A stretch of DNA of 64,000 bases from Acinetobacter sp. MB5 (GTDB lineage Bacteria > Pseudomonadota > Gammaproteobacteria > Pseudomonadales > Moraxellaceae): assembly GCF_003261585.1 (NCBI RefSeq), contig NZ_POVU01000015.1, positions 1-64,000 on the forward strand. The letters run 5' to 3'. Each line of letters starts with the position of its first letter. Positions within the stretch are counted from its first letter, which is position 1. The position numbers were made by a program, and so were the translations under genes. The notes under the pieces are model-generated. The model saw nothing but the letters and a program-made list of their open reading frames with translations. It ran no database searches and was not told the origin of the DNA. This document shows, one piece after another, positions 27,046 through 35,784 of the stretch.

Positions 27046-28681
27046 ACAGCCACGTTATTTGGAGACTCCACCTGACTGGACGGCGGATGAGCGCCCCATT
27101 CTGCCTGGCTCTCCTCCCTCAATTGCCCACTCACGTGGAAAGCGCTATTTGTATTTTTTTATTGGCATATTTATCGCGCTCTCAGCGGGACTGAGTAATG
27201 GTTTTATTACTGCCAATTTGCCTCAACTTCAAGGTGAATATGGTTTAACTCCCCTTGAAAGTGCTTGGCTACCCGCAGCTTATGTGATGGCTAATGTCAG
27301 CGCCAATCTGATTTTGTTCAAAGCTCGCCAACAATACGGATTACGATTATTTAGTGAAATTGGGCTTTTGGCATTTATTGCTGTCATGATTATGCATATT
27401 TTTGTGCATAGCTATCATTCAGCTTTAGTTGCCCGTTTTATTAGCGGTTTGGCAGCGGCACCACTCAGTTCACTGGGTATGTATTACATCATGCAAGGCT
27501 TTACCAAAGAGCACCGCATTAAAGGCCTGTATTTGGGAATTGGCTTTGGACAGCTCGGTGTCCCATTAGCTTGGATCATTTCGCCACTGTTAGTTAACGT
27601 CAATAACTGGTCTGTTCTGTATACCTTTGAGCTTGGTTTAAGCCTGTGCTGTTTTGCGATGGTGGTATCACTCAAACTGCCGCGTAGTTTACGTATTGCC
27701 GTGTTTGAAAAAGGTGATTTTCTTACCTTTGCCTTACTGGCTCCTGGGTTCGCCTGTCTATGTGCCGTATTAGTTCAAGGGCCATTGCGCTGGTGGTTTG
27801 ATTCACCATGGGTCGCTTATGTACTCATCTGTGGTTTTAGCCTGTTGGTCTTGGGATTCTTTTACGAACATCAACGCACCAATCCTCTCATAATGACTCG
27901 CTGGATTGGGACTTGGCCCACACTCCGATTTATTATTGCTGCGTTTATGTTACGCCTGCTCATGTCAGAGCAAACTTATGCAGCGGTTAACTTCCTTAAA
28001 ACAGTTGGTATGGGCCCTGACCAGTTTGTTAGTCTCTATACCGTGATCTTCTTTGGCATGCTTGCTGGTGCGATTTTCAGTGCTTTAACCTTTGCCCGAG
28101 AACGGATTGTTTTACAACTGGTATTCGCTGAATTTCTGGTACTGGTGGCTTGTAGTCTGGATTTCCACCTGACCAGTGATGTGCGTCCTGCCAACTTTTA
28201 CCATAGCCAGTTTTTAGTGGCATTTGCAGGTGGGCTATTTATTGGGCCTTTACTACTGGTCGGTTTTGGTCGAGCTTTACAGCAAGGTGCAGGACATATC
28301 GTCACCTATCTGGTGCTGTTTTCTGCAACGCAAAGTTTTGGTGGTTTGGTGGGTTCATCCTTTTTTTCAACCTACCAAAAAGAACGGACTCAAGTTTATC
28401 AGGTGACCATCAATAATGCGCTGCAAAGCACTGACCCAAATGTCAGCCAGCGTCTCAGCCAGTATCAAAGTAAATATTCTGCCTATATTACCGACAGTGC
28501 CAAGGATCAGGTACAAGCCAAATCCAGTCTGTCCCAAATTACAACACGTGAAGCACAGGTACGTGCCTATAACGACGTGATCTATCTCAACGGCATTTTT
28601 GCTGTAATTTTGCTGATTTGGGGACTGAGCAATATTGCATGGACCACCTACACAGCTCGCCGTCATCCCCAATCTTCCTAA
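27038..28681 (+). CDS. MFS multidrug efflux pump, EmrB/DHA2-like
   Basis: A 547-aa membrane protein with a polar N-terminal tail of about 35 residues, then up to 14 hydrophobic segments. GLSNGFITANLPQLQ in the first helix and YGLTPLESAWLPAAYV after it resemble DHA2/EmrB-type proton antiporters. The next gene encodes a HlyD/EmrA-like adaptor, which fits a tripartite pump across both membranes; an outer membrane channel is not encoded here. Positions near 465-515 form a long periplasmic loop. Drug specificity cannot be inferred. Confidence 0.88.
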   Translation: MDKQPRYLETPPDWTADERPILPGSPPSIAHSRGKRYLYFFIGIFIALSAGLSNGFITANLPQLQGEYGLTPLESAWLPAAYVMANVSANLILFKARQQYGLRLFSEIGLLAFIAVMIMHIFVHSYHSALVARFISGLAAAPLSSLGMYYIMQGFTKEHRIKGLYLGIGFGQLGVPLAWIISPLLVNVNNWSVLYTFELGLSLCCFAMVVSLKLPRSLRIAVFEKGDFLTFALLAPGFACLCAVLVQGPLRWWFDSPWVAYVLICGFSLLVLGFFYEHQRTNPLIMTRWIGTWPTLRFIIAAFMLRLLMSEQTYAAVNFLKTVGMGPDQFVSLYTVIFFGMLAGAIFSALTFARERIVLQLVFAEFLVLVACSLDFHLTSDVRPANFYHSQFLVAFAGGLFIGPLLLVGFGRALQQGAGHIVTYLVLFSATQSFGGLVGSSFFSTYQKERTQVYQVTINNALQSTDPNVSQRLSQYQSKYSAYITDSAKDQVQAKSSLSQITTREAQVRAYNDVIYLNGIFAVILLIWGLSNIAWTTYTARRHPQSS

Positions 28682-28696
28682 TTTTCGAGTAGCGCT

Positions 28697-29848
28697 ATGA
28701 GTGACCAACAACAACCTGATGAGACTTCACCTGAAAAACAGGAAGTATCTTCACCCCAACAACCACATTTAAAGAATGTGCCTCGTGTCAGTAAGTTGAT
28801 TGAAACTAAAAAATCAACGCTGATTCTGATGTTTTTTATTTTACTCGTCGGGATTAGCGTCATTATGTGGGCATGGCAAATCGGGCCATTTAATACGCCT
28901 ATTCAACGCACAGATAACAGCTACATTAAGGGAAAAACTACGGTTTTATCTTCTCAAATCAATGGCTATATTCAGGATGTTTTAGTCAGCGACTTTGACC
29001 ATGTCAAAAAAGGACAGATCCTGATTAAGATTGACCCAACGACGTATAATCAAAAAGTTTCTCAAGCACAGTCTGGTGTTGAACAGGCGGCCAATAATTT
29101 TAATAATCAAAAACAAACCATTGCGCAACGTGAAGCCGATGTCAGTGCGGCACAGGCAAAAGTGGCTCAGGTTGAGTCACAATATCAACTCTCCTTGCAA
29201 CAATTGCAGCGTTATCAAGCTCTAGGCAATAGTGGTGCGATTTCAAAATCAGATCTCGATCAGAGCCGTGCCAGTGTTGCCAATAATTTGGCGTTAGTAA
29301 ATGAAGCCAAAGCTAATGTCAAAGTGGCGATAGAGTCGTTAAAAACCGCGCAGATCGCGACACGTGGTTTACAGGCACAAGTCAAAAATGCGGCTGCACA
29401 GCTCGATCAGGCCAATACCACAAAAGACTACAGCATTATCACAGCACCAATGGATGGACAGCTTGGTGAAGTTTCACCGCGTGTCGGTCAATACGTGGGG
29501 GCTGGTTCTCAACTGCTCTATTTGATTCCGCAAACCACATGGGTGATCGCCAACTTTAAGGAAACCCAAATTGCCAATATGCAAATTGGGCAAAAAGCCT
29601 CTTTTACGGTCGATGCCTTAAATCACAAGAAATTTACGGGCCATGTTGAGGAAATCTCTCCTGCTGCGGGTTCTGAGTTTAGTGTACTTAAAACCGACAA
29701 TGCCACAGGCAACTTTACTAAAGTGGTTCAACGTATTTCTGTGAAGATTGCAATTGACCCCAATCAGCCTGAACTCAGTCGCTTAAGACCAGGCATGTCG
29801 GTGATTACTTCGGTTGATACTTCAAGTGCAGGAACAGGCACACGCTAA
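28697..29848 (+). CDS. HlyD-family efflux adaptor, EmrA-like
   Basis: A 383-aa membrane-fusion protein: a cytosolic Pro/Gln-rich tail, one membrane helix (about residues 35-60), a barrel-sandwich biotinyl-lipoyl domain (QINGYIQDVLVSDFDHVKKGQ), a long alpha-hairpin (about 105-235) and a beta-barrel domain (VIANFKETQIANM). It couples the MFS pump to an outer membrane channel. The gene begins 15 bases after the pump gene, and its stop overlaps the next start as TAATG. Confidence 0.92.
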   Translation: MSDQQQPDETSPEKQEVSSPQQPHLKNVPRVSKLIETKKSTLILMFFILLVGISVIMWAWQIGPFNTPIQRTDNSYIKGKTTVLSSQINGYIQDVLVSDFDHVKKGQILIKIDPTTYNQKVSQAQSGVEQAANNFNNQKQTIAQREADVSAAQAKVAQVESQYQLSLQQLQRYQALGNSGAISKSDLDQSRASVANNLALVNEAKANVKVAIESLKTAQIATRGLQAQVKNAAAQLDQANTTKDYSIITAPMDGQLGEVSPRVGQYVGAGSQLLYLIPQTTWVIANFKETQIANMQIGQKASFTVDALNHKKFTGHVEEISPAAGSEFSVLKTDNATGNFTKVVQRISVKIAIDPNQPELSRLRPGMSVITSVDTSSAGTGTR

Positions 29849-30747
29849 TGCAGATTCAAGCACAGTTACCTGAGATTCCAATCCAGTCGCTACGAGTACG
29901 AGATGATATTCAGCTCGATATCAAACGACTGGATCTGGTTCATCCACACATTTCAGGCAACAAGTTTTACAAACTCAAATACAATCTGCTAGAGGCACAA
30001 CAACAGGATAAAACTGCGGTACTGACTTTTGGGGGCGCATATTCCAATCATATTGCAGCGACAGCATATGCGGCTCAAATGTTGGGACTTCGTAGCATCG
30101 GCATGATTCGTGGAGAGGAACTGGCTCAGCGCCCGTTAAATCCAACTTTAGAAACAGCCCGTAACATGGGGATGCAGCTTGAATTTATTTCCAGACAGGC
30201 CTATCAACAGCGTCATGAACCCGTCTTTTTAGCACAGTTACAACAGCAATTCCCCAATAGTTATCTGATTCCTGAAGGTGGTACCAATGCACTTGCCATA
30301 CAAGGTTGTCAGGAAATTCTGACGAAAGCAGACTTAAAAAACTACGATGTATTTTGCTGTGCAGTCGGTACAGGTGGCACACTCTCAGGTCTGATTGAAG
30401 CCAGTCATACTCATCATCAAGTATTGGGTTTTTCAGCACTCAAAGGTGAATTTCTGACTCAAGAAGTTGAGAAACTGGCCCATAAAAACAACTGGAAAAT
30501 TCTCGATGCTTATTGTTGCGGTGGCTATGCCAAAACTTCCCCTGAGCTGCTGAAATTTATTCGAAAGTTTGAACAGACTTATCAGATTCCACTCGAACAG
30601 GTTTATACAGGCAAAATGCTGATGGGGATTTTTGATTTAATTGAACACGGTTATTTCCAGTCTGGCACTCGAATTCTCGCGATTCACACAGGTGGTTTGC
30701 AAGGGCGTACACAACAGTTAGGCGACATGCCAAAAATTTCAGTATAA
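29848..30747 (+). CDS. PLP-dependent D-cysteine desulfhydrase / ACC deaminase family protein
   Basis: A 299-aa fold-type II PLP enzyme. GNKFYKLKYNL carries the candidate Schiff-base Lys near residue 40. TFGGAYSNHIAATA (about 60-73) is the phosphate/substrate loop, and CAVGTGGTLSG (about 170-180) binds the PLP phosphate. Family members degrade D-cysteine to pyruvate, sulfide and ammonia or open 1-aminocyclopropane-1-carboxylate. Sequence alone does not separate these activities. It is translationally coupled (1-base overlap) to the efflux adaptor, an unusual pairing. Confidence 0.85.
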   Translation: MQIQAQLPEIPIQSLRVRDDIQLDIKRLDLVHPHISGNKFYKLKYNLLEAQQQDKTAVLTFGGAYSNHIAATAYAAQMLGLRSIGMIRGEELAQRPLNPTLETARNMGMQLEFISRQAYQQRHEPVFLAQLQQQFPNSYLIPEGGTNALAIQGCQEILTKADLKNYDVFCCAVGTGGTLSGLIEASHTHHQVLGFSALKGEFLTQEVEKLAHKNNWKILDAYCCGGYAKTSPELLKFIRKFEQTYQIPLEQVYTGKMLMGIFDLIEHGYFQSGTRILAIHTGGLQGRTQQLGDMPKISV

Positions 30748-30777
30748 TGCGCGGTTTTTAGCATTCGGAGAACTCAC

Positions 30778-31977
30778 ATGGCTGCTCAACAGTATGATGT
30801 CATCGTATTAGGTGCAGGTGCATCAGGCTTGATGCTGGCAGCGTGTGCAGCCAAACGCGGCCGCTCGGTTTTGGTTCTCGAAAAAGCCAATAAAGTCGGT
30901 AAAAAAATTCTGATGTCAGGCGGTGGTAAATGTAATTTCACCAACCTTGATGTCGAGCCTGAAAATTATATTTGCCACAATCCTCATTTCGTTAAATCAG
31001 CACTGTCTCGCTATAACCAGTGGGATTTCATTGGCTTGGTTTGTGAATATGGCATCGCGTATGAAGAGCGTAAACACGGACAACTGTTTACCCTCAACGG
31101 CGCAAAAGACATTTTGAATATGCTCTTGTCCGAATGTAGCAAAACAAATTTGGTTGAGATCCAGACTTCTTCTGAAGTTGAAGCTGTTCAGGTTCTTGAA
31201 GATGGTCTGTTTAGCGTAAAGACTCAAAATCAAAACTTTAAAGCTGAATCAGTTGCGGTCACAACAGGTGGCTTATCTATTCCGACACTTGGTGGCTCCG
31301 ATTTTGGTTATAAACTGGCGAAGCAATTTGGTCATAAGATTTATCCTACGCGTGCGGGTCTTGTGCCTTTCACATTCTCCGACCAGTTTAAAGAAGTCAC
31401 AACACGTTTAAGTGGCAATGCCTTAGATGCAACCTTAAGCAATGCTCAAGCTGCATTTACGGAAGCCCTGCTCTTTACCCACCGTGGTTTGAGCGGCCCA
31501 AGCTCCTTGCAACTTTCTAACTATTGGCAAGTGGGTGAAAGTTTTCAGATCAACTTTTTTCCAACACATGATCTCTTCACATGGCTTAAGCAGAAAAAGC
31601 AAAGTCATCCCAAAAGCCTGCTACGCACACTACTCACTGAATTAGCTGCAAAATCTGTGATTATTGAACTGCAACACTTGATTTGGCAGGCGGACAGTGA
31701 AACAGCGATTGGACAATTGAGTGATCAAAAACTTGAACAGATAGCAACGCAGCTACAAAACTTTCAGGTTAAGCCTTCGGGCACTGAAGGTTATCGAACT
31801 GCTGAGGTGACTTTGGGCGGAGTCGATACAGACGAAGTCTCATCTAAAACCATGGAAAGTAAAAAGCAGAAAGGTTTGTTCTTCTTGGGTGAAGTTCTGG
31901 ATGTGACAGGACACTTAGGTGGTTACAATTTCCAATGGGCTTGGTCATGTTCGTTTGCTGCTGCTGAATATGTTTAG
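30778..31977 (+). CDS. HI0933/YhiN-family FAD-dependent oxidoreductase
   Basis: A 399-aa flavoprotein. The N-terminal dinucleotide fold VIVLGAGASGLMLA is followed by LEKANKVGKKILMSGGGKCNFTN, the hallmark of the HI0933/YhiN family. The C-terminal GEVLDVTGHLGGYNFQWAWSCSFAA closes the FAD site. Members are widespread, but the substrate is unclear. GGAG lies upstream of the ATG, and a long hairpin at the stop codon may terminate the transcript. Confidence 0.92.
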   Translation: MAAQQYDVIVLGAGASGLMLAACAAKRGRSVLVLEKANKVGKKILMSGGGKCNFTNLDVEPENYICHNPHFVKSALSRYNQWDFIGLVCEYGIAYEERKHGQLFTLNGAKDILNMLLSECSKTNLVEIQTSSEVEAVQVLEDGLFSVKTQNQNFKAESVAVTTGGLSIPTLGGSDFGYKLAKQFGHKIYPTRAGLVPFTFSDQFKEVTTRLSGNALDATLSNAQAAFTEALLFTHRGLSGPSSLQLSNYWQVGESFQINFFPTHDLFTWLKQKKQSHPKSLLRTLLTELAAKSVIIELQHLIWQADSETAIGQLSDQKLEQIATQLQNFQVKPSGTEGYRTAEVTLGGVDTDEVSSKTMESKKQKGLFFLGEVLDVTGHLGGYNFQWAWSCSFAAAEYV

Positions 31978-32022
31978 CTGCCGAAAGATTTGCTCTTTCA
32001 GCAGCTAGAAAATTAGTTTTTT
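31975..32022 (+). terminator. Hairpin terminator overlapping the YhiN-like stop codon
   Basis: TAGCTGC (31975-31981) pairs with GCAGCTA (32001-32007) and GAAAGA (31983-31988) with TCTTTC (31994-31999), with one C-A mismatch. A T run follows at 32017-32022. Confidence 0.55.
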
Positions 32023-32204
32023 ACGACTTTTGTCACTTGAGGATGCCCAACATAGGCATCTTTGGCACTTGGGTTGCTGTAACTGAACATGTAAGCGACG
32101 ACAGCTATATAAAATAAGACAATCATGGCGAACATGAAACGCATCAAGCGTTTATCTTCTTTTACATGCATCTCATGAAGTGACCGACTTAGATGGCGTA
32201 ACAT
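32013..32204 (-). CDS. Small single-pass membrane protein, unknown function
   Basis: A 63-aa protein with a basic N-terminal half (HLSRSLHEMHVKEDKRLMR), one membrane helix (about residues 23-43) and a short polar C-terminus. A very strong ribosome site GGGAGGAG lies eight bases before the ATG at 32204. The ATG two codons earlier sits directly against that site and is less likely. It is convergent with the flavoprotein gene. No family is recognised. Confidence 0.7.
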   Translation of the reverse strand: MLRHLSRSLHEMHVKEDKRLMRFMFAMIVLFYIAVVAYMFSYSNPSAKDAYVGHPQVTKVVKN

Positions 32205-32364
32205 AGTCATCTCCTCCCTTCTATCACGTCAATTCGACTATTTTTTATACTAAACTAAATTTTGATCCAGTTGTGTAAAAATGCATTGCTATCGCGTATA
32301 CATTGTTTGTCAGCTATAGCGTAAAAATACGTTATACTATGTGCCACTTTTTCAATATGCCACG

Positions 32365-32790
32365 ATGATGTCGTATAGACTAGAATCTACTTCCCTTGAA
32401 CTCGACACCGATGTCACTCATCAGTGTTATTTACATTACACGCGAGATCAGCACCTGATTGGCGTGATTGAATTCAGCAAGCCGAGTTATGCCTTGAAGT
32501 GGGGTGATTTAGAGTATCTACGCCGCCGTACTGAAGAATTTTCAGTGATGCCTTTCCCTGATTGTATCAGTGCAATGGTCATTGACCTGCGTAATGTTGC
32601 TGTGTTCCTCGATCAGGAAACACCGATTATTCCATGGCGAATGGTTGAGGAAGAATGTTTAATTCGCCTTGTCGTTCCACAAGAACGTCTTGAATATTAT
32701 ACGGGCTTATTTGAACCGACTTGGCTCACTTCCGATGTCGATACGGCAATCAATGAAATCCGTACATTTATGGATATGTTTGTGCATTAA
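32365..32790 (+). CDS. Hypothetical cytosolic protein
   Basis: A soluble protein of 141 aa, counted from ATG 32365. A GTG in frame at 32341 is an alternative, and no strong ribosome site decides between them. Alternating beta and alpha patterns (YLHYTRDQHLIGVIEFS, AMVIDLRNVAVFLD, LIRLVVPQERLEYYTGLF, a C-terminal helix) would suit a small alpha/beta domain. I see no catalytic motif and recognise no family. Codon use matches the neighbours, which supports a real gene. A long inverted repeat overlaps its stop codon. Confidence 0.7.
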   Translation: MMSYRLESTSLELDTDVTHQCYLHYTRDQHLIGVIEFSKPSYALKWGDLEYLRRRTEEFSVMPFPDCISAMVIDLRNVAVFLDQETPIIPWRMVEEECLIRLVVPQERLEYYTGLFEPTWLTSDVDTAINEIRTFMDMFVH

Positions 32791-32805
32791 TTCACACAAA
32801 CATAT
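32774..32805. repeat. 11-bp inverted repeat at a convergent gene junction
   Basis: ATATGTTTGTG (32774-32784) and CACAAACATAT (32795-32805) pair perfectly around a 10-base loop that contains the TAA stop of the upstream gene. It sits 13 bases from the stop of fpr on the other strand. It has no T tail, so it may protect 3' ends rather than terminate. Confidence 0.5.
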
Positions 32806-32817
32806 CTCATCATTCAA

Positions 32818-33579
32818 TTACCAGTAATTTTCAACTGCAATATTCCCTTCACCACGACGGTTCATGGTTAAACCGCGTTGTTTAAGTGCCTCTTTGGTAT
32901 CTTCCACCATTTCTGGATTACCACACAGCATAATATGGCTGGTTGCTGGGTTAAATTGTTGGCCAGCAAATGCTTCAAGCTGCCCATTTTCAATTAAAAC
33001 GGGTAAACGCTGATGTAATGCTGCTTGCGGATCACGGGTAATAATCGGTACAAACTGAAAACCTGTATGCCCTTCACCAAAAGTTGTGGCAATCTCCTGA
33101 ATACGCTCAACATATGCCAATTCTGCTTGTGTGCGTACACTATAGACCAGATTGATTTTTTGGTAATTCTGCCATGTTTCAAAATCTTGGAGCATCGACA
33201 AAAATGGTGCGAGTCCTGTTCCTGTCGCCAGCAACCACAAATCTTGTGGCAATGGCTGTTGATAACGCGCCAAAGTTAAAAAGCCATACGGAATTTTTTC
33301 CAGATACAACTCATTGCCAATTTGCAAATCTTTTAAGCGTGATGTAAATGCACCATCAGGTACAACGATTGAAAAAAACTCTAGTGTCTCATCATAAGGT
33401 GATGAAACTACAGAATATGCCCGTACAATCAGCTCATCATCCACTTTGATTCCGATTCGTGCAAACTGCCCCGCAGTAAATTTAAAGTGAGCTGGTCGTG
33501 TCATGGTAAAGCTGAATAAATTATCCGCCCAACGTTGAATAGATAAGACTTTTTCTACAGTAAATTTCTCAGATGTCAT
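32818..33579 (-). CDS. fpr: Ferredoxin/flavodoxin-NADP+ reductase
   Basis: A 253-aa flavoenzyme moving electrons between NADPH and ferredoxin or flavodoxin. The FAD motif RAYSVVSSPYDE (about residues 50-61) and NADP motif LLATGTGLAPFLSM (about 110-123) are clear. The C-terminal LCGNPEMVEDT and NIAVENYW match bacterial subclass II enzymes. The start at 33579 gives the usual N-terminus TSEKFTVEKVL. It is divergent from a FinR-like LysR gene 82 bases away, an arrangement known in Pseudomonas where FinR activates fpr under oxidative stress. Confidence 0.95.
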   Translation of the reverse strand: MTSEKFTVEKVLSIQRWADNLFSFTMTRPAHFKFTAGQFARIGIKVDDELIVRAYSVVSSPYDETLEFFSIVVPDGAFTSRLKDLQIGNELYLEKIPYGFLTLARYQQPLPQDLWLLATGTGLAPFLSMLQDFETWQNYQKINLVYSVRTQAELAYVERIQEIATTFGEGHTGFQFVPIITRDPQAALHQRLPVLIENGQLEAFAGQQFNPATSHIMLCGNPEMVEDTKEALKQRGLTMNRRGEGNIAVENYW

Positions 33580-33661
33580 GATTTCAAGGTGCAAGAATTC
33601 GTCGGCTCATGTTAGCATGGCGGGGCAAATATTGATATTTTTACTCTTTAAGGCTTCAACT

Positions 33662-34546
33662 ATGCGCATGACCTTACGCCAATTGGCTGTTTTTGTAGCC
33701 GTCGCTCAGGAAGGAACTGTTACCAAGGCCAGCGATGCAGTCAAATTGACGCAAAGCGCAGCCAGTATGGCACTTGCTGATTTAGAAGATGGATTAGGTG
33801 CACCGCTATTTGACCGTTTAGGTAAACGCCTTCAACTCAATGATCTTGGGCGCTTTTTACTTCCTCAGGCATTGGAAATTTTAGGTCGCTGTGAAGCATT
33901 TGAACAAGTGGCTAAGGGTGAATTACAAAGTATTGATTTACGCCTTGGCGCAACGCTGACAATTAGTGATTATTTAATGCCAGATCTAATGGCAGGTTTT
34001 CTACAATTACAGCCTCAAGCACATCTACAATTGCAAGTGGGTAACACTCGCCAAATGATTGAAGCAGTCAATCAATTCCAGCTAGATTTGGCTTTAATTG
34101 AAGGTTCTTGTCATATTCCACAGTTACAGAGCATCCACTGGCGTGATGATGAATTAGCCGTATGCTGTGCGCCAAGTCACCCGCTTGCTCAACTTGACCG
34201 TCCACTGACTCCACAAGACTTTGCCGATGTTGAATGGATCTTGCGTGAAGAAGGTTCAGGTACACGTGAAGTATTTGATACCGCGATTTTAAATCATCTA
34301 GAAGATGCCCATATCCGCCTGACACTTGGACACAACGAAGCGATTTTAAAAATCATTTCAGGCGGCTTAGGCATTTCCTGTATTTCCAAACTTGCATTGT
34401 TACCCATGCTAAATTCAGGTCAACTGGTGATTCTTGAAACGCCATTTTGGGAATTAAAGCGTCCTTTATTTATGCTGGTACATCGTCATAAATATCAAGG
34501 TCCTGGTCTAAAAGCCTTTATGAACTTTTGCAACGACCAGACCTAA
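33662..34546 (+). CDS. finR: LysR-family regulator, probably FinR-like activator of fpr
   Basis: A 294-aa LysR protein. The N-terminal winged helix-turn-helix covers about residues 1-62 (TLRQLAVFVAVAQEGTVTKASD...TQSAASMALADLE), followed by a periplasmic-binding-like effector domain. The FinR assignment rests on its divergent position to fpr, as in Pseudomonas. The ATG at 33662 is used because the upstream in-frame extension would run into the fpr coding region. A 14-bp palindrome (33627-33640) lies just upstream. The gene is convergent with the excalibur gene, with only a 5-base gap. Confidence 0.85.
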   Translation: MRMTLRQLAVFVAVAQEGTVTKASDAVKLTQSAASMALADLEDGLGAPLFDRLGKRLQLNDLGRFLLPQALEILGRCEAFEQVAKGELQSIDLRLGATLTISDYLMPDLMAGFLQLQPQAHLQLQVGNTRQMIEAVNQFQLDLALIEGSCHIPQLQSIHWRDDELAVCCAPSHPLAQLDRPLTPQDFADVEWILREEGSGTREVFDTAILNHLEDAHIRLTLGHNEAILKIISGGLGISCISKLALLPMLNSGQLVILETPFWELKRPLFMLVHRHKYQGPGLKAFMNFCNDQT

Positions 34547-34551
34547 TCGTT

Positions 34552-34989
34552 TTATTGCCAATTTGGATCAGTTGTTCTGCGAGAGTCTTTTTCACACGGC
34601 TCTCCATCAGCATTAACATCCATTTTGGTATTTGGACAATTGTGCACAAACCAGCGCGCTTCAGCCAAAGAATGCATTTGTGAACAATATTGCCGCCCAT
34701 CGCATTTAAAGTATCCTAGCGGACTTGGCATTGGTTTAGGTGCGGGTGCTGGGCGATTTGGAATCAAAGGTATTTTGGGCTCTTCTATCTTTGGTTTCGG
34801 TAATTCATCTGAAACATTGCTGAGTTGGCGGCGTTGCTCATCAATTCTTTGTTTTTGTTCTTGAATCAATTGCTGTGTATGTTGTGCTCGTAGCTCTTGA
34901 TGTTCTTGTAGTTTTAAATACGCGATATAAATACCGATCCCAGCCAATACTACAACGATAAACAAAAACAGAGTTGCTTTTTTCATCAT
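34552..34989 (-). CDS. Membrane-anchored excalibur-domain protein
   Basis: A 145-aa protein: an N-terminal membrane anchor (about residues 5-25), a Gln/Arg-rich helical stretch, a Pro-rich linker (about 66-90), then a C-terminal excalibur-type domain. In that domain the Cys pair FKCDGRQYCSQM and a calcium-loop-like DVNADGEPCE are spaced as in the family. Excalibur domains occur on secreted nucleases and surface proteins and are thought to bind calcium; no nuclease domain is attached here. The function is unknown. Either of the first two Met codons could be the start. Confidence 0.82.
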   Translation of the reverse strand: MMKKATLFLFIVVVLAGIGIYIAYLKLQEHQELRAQHTQQLIQEQKQRIDEQRRQLSNVSDELPKPKIEEPKIPLIPNRPAPAPKPMPSPLGYFKCDGRQYCSQMHSLAEARWFVHNCPNTKMDVNADGEPCEKDSRRTTDPNWQ

Positions 34990-35002
34990 TTTGGCCTCAT
35001 AA

Positions 35003-35032
35003 GAAAATACCCGTTATTAAACAGGTATTTTC
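35003..35032 (-). terminator. Terminator of upp
   Basis: GAAAATACC (35003-35011) pairs with GGTATTTTC (35024-35032) and GTT with AAC inside, with one C-A mismatch, 12 bases past the upp stop. The U-rich side lies within the stem, so efficiency is uncertain. Confidence 0.55.
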
Positions 35033-35043
35033 ACTAACCTACA

Positions 35044-35679
35044 TTAGTCTTTTTGTACACTACCAAAAATTTTATCGCCAGCATCGCCAAGTCCTGGAAC
35101 GATGTAACCATTTTCATTTAAACCATCATCAATTGATGCTGTAAATATACGGACATCTGGATGCAATTCTTCGACTTTTGCAATTCCTTCTGGTGCAGCA
35201 ACCAGAACCATCACACGAATATCTTTACAGCCGCTAGCTTTTAATACATCAATCGCGGCAACTAAAGAACTTCCTGTTGCCAACATCGGATCGATAATCA
35301 TGGCAATACGGTTCGCCACATCTGGAACTAATTTTTTGTAATAGGTGCGTGCCTGAAGCGTTTCTTCATCGCGCTCAAGACCTAGAACACTCACCTTAGC
35401 ACTTGGAATCAGATTGAGTACGCCATCCAGCATACCAATCCCTGCACGTAGAATTGGTACGATTGTGATTTTCTTACCCGCAATACGCTGAGTAGTGACA
35501 TCACCTGCCCAACCTTGAATTTCATGATCAACCACTGGCAAATCTTTCGTTGCTTCGTAAGTCAATAACATTGTGACTTCTTGCGCAAGTTCACGGAAAT
35601 TTTTGGTACTGATCTCGGCACGGCGTAATAAACCAAGTTTATGGCGAATTAGTGGGTGACGAATTTCTTGGATAGGCAC
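35044..35679 (-). CDS. upp: Uracil phosphoribosyltransferase
   Basis: Upp salvages uracil with PRPP to UMP. The 211-aa product is family length. The PRPP loop is [16 protein letters not shown] (about residues 125-140), and the C-terminal [13 protein letters not shown] forms the uracil site. The GTG at 35679 begins the usual [17 protein letters not shown]-terminus; an in-frame TTG at 35697 would add six residues. AGG lies about 10 bases upstream of the GTG. Confidence 0.95.
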   Translation of the reverse strand: MPIQEIRHPLIRHKLGLLRRAEISTKNFRELAQEVTMLLTYEATKDLPVVDHEIQGWAGDVTTQRIAGKKITIVPILRAGIGMLDGVLNLIPSAKVSVLGLERDEETLQARTYYKKLVPDVANRIAMIIDPMLATGSSLVAAIDVLKASGCKDIRVMVLVAAPEGIAKVEELHPDVRIFTASIDDGLNENGYIVPGLGDAGDKIFGSVQKD

Positions 35680-35734
35680 GGAAAGAACACCTGACAAATT
35701 TAATTGTGCCTAGTATATCCCTTTTCGGTCAGAA

Positions 35735-35766
35735 ATAAAAAAGCCCTCATGAATGAGAGCTTTTTT
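35735..35766 (-). terminator. Terminator of the nuo operon
   Basis: AGCCCTCAT / ATGAGAGCT form a stem with one mismatch, flanked by an A run on the left (a T run in the leftward RNA). It lies 18 bases past the nuoN stop. Confidence 0.85.
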
Positions 35767-35784
35767 AAACCGCTAAATTAAAAC

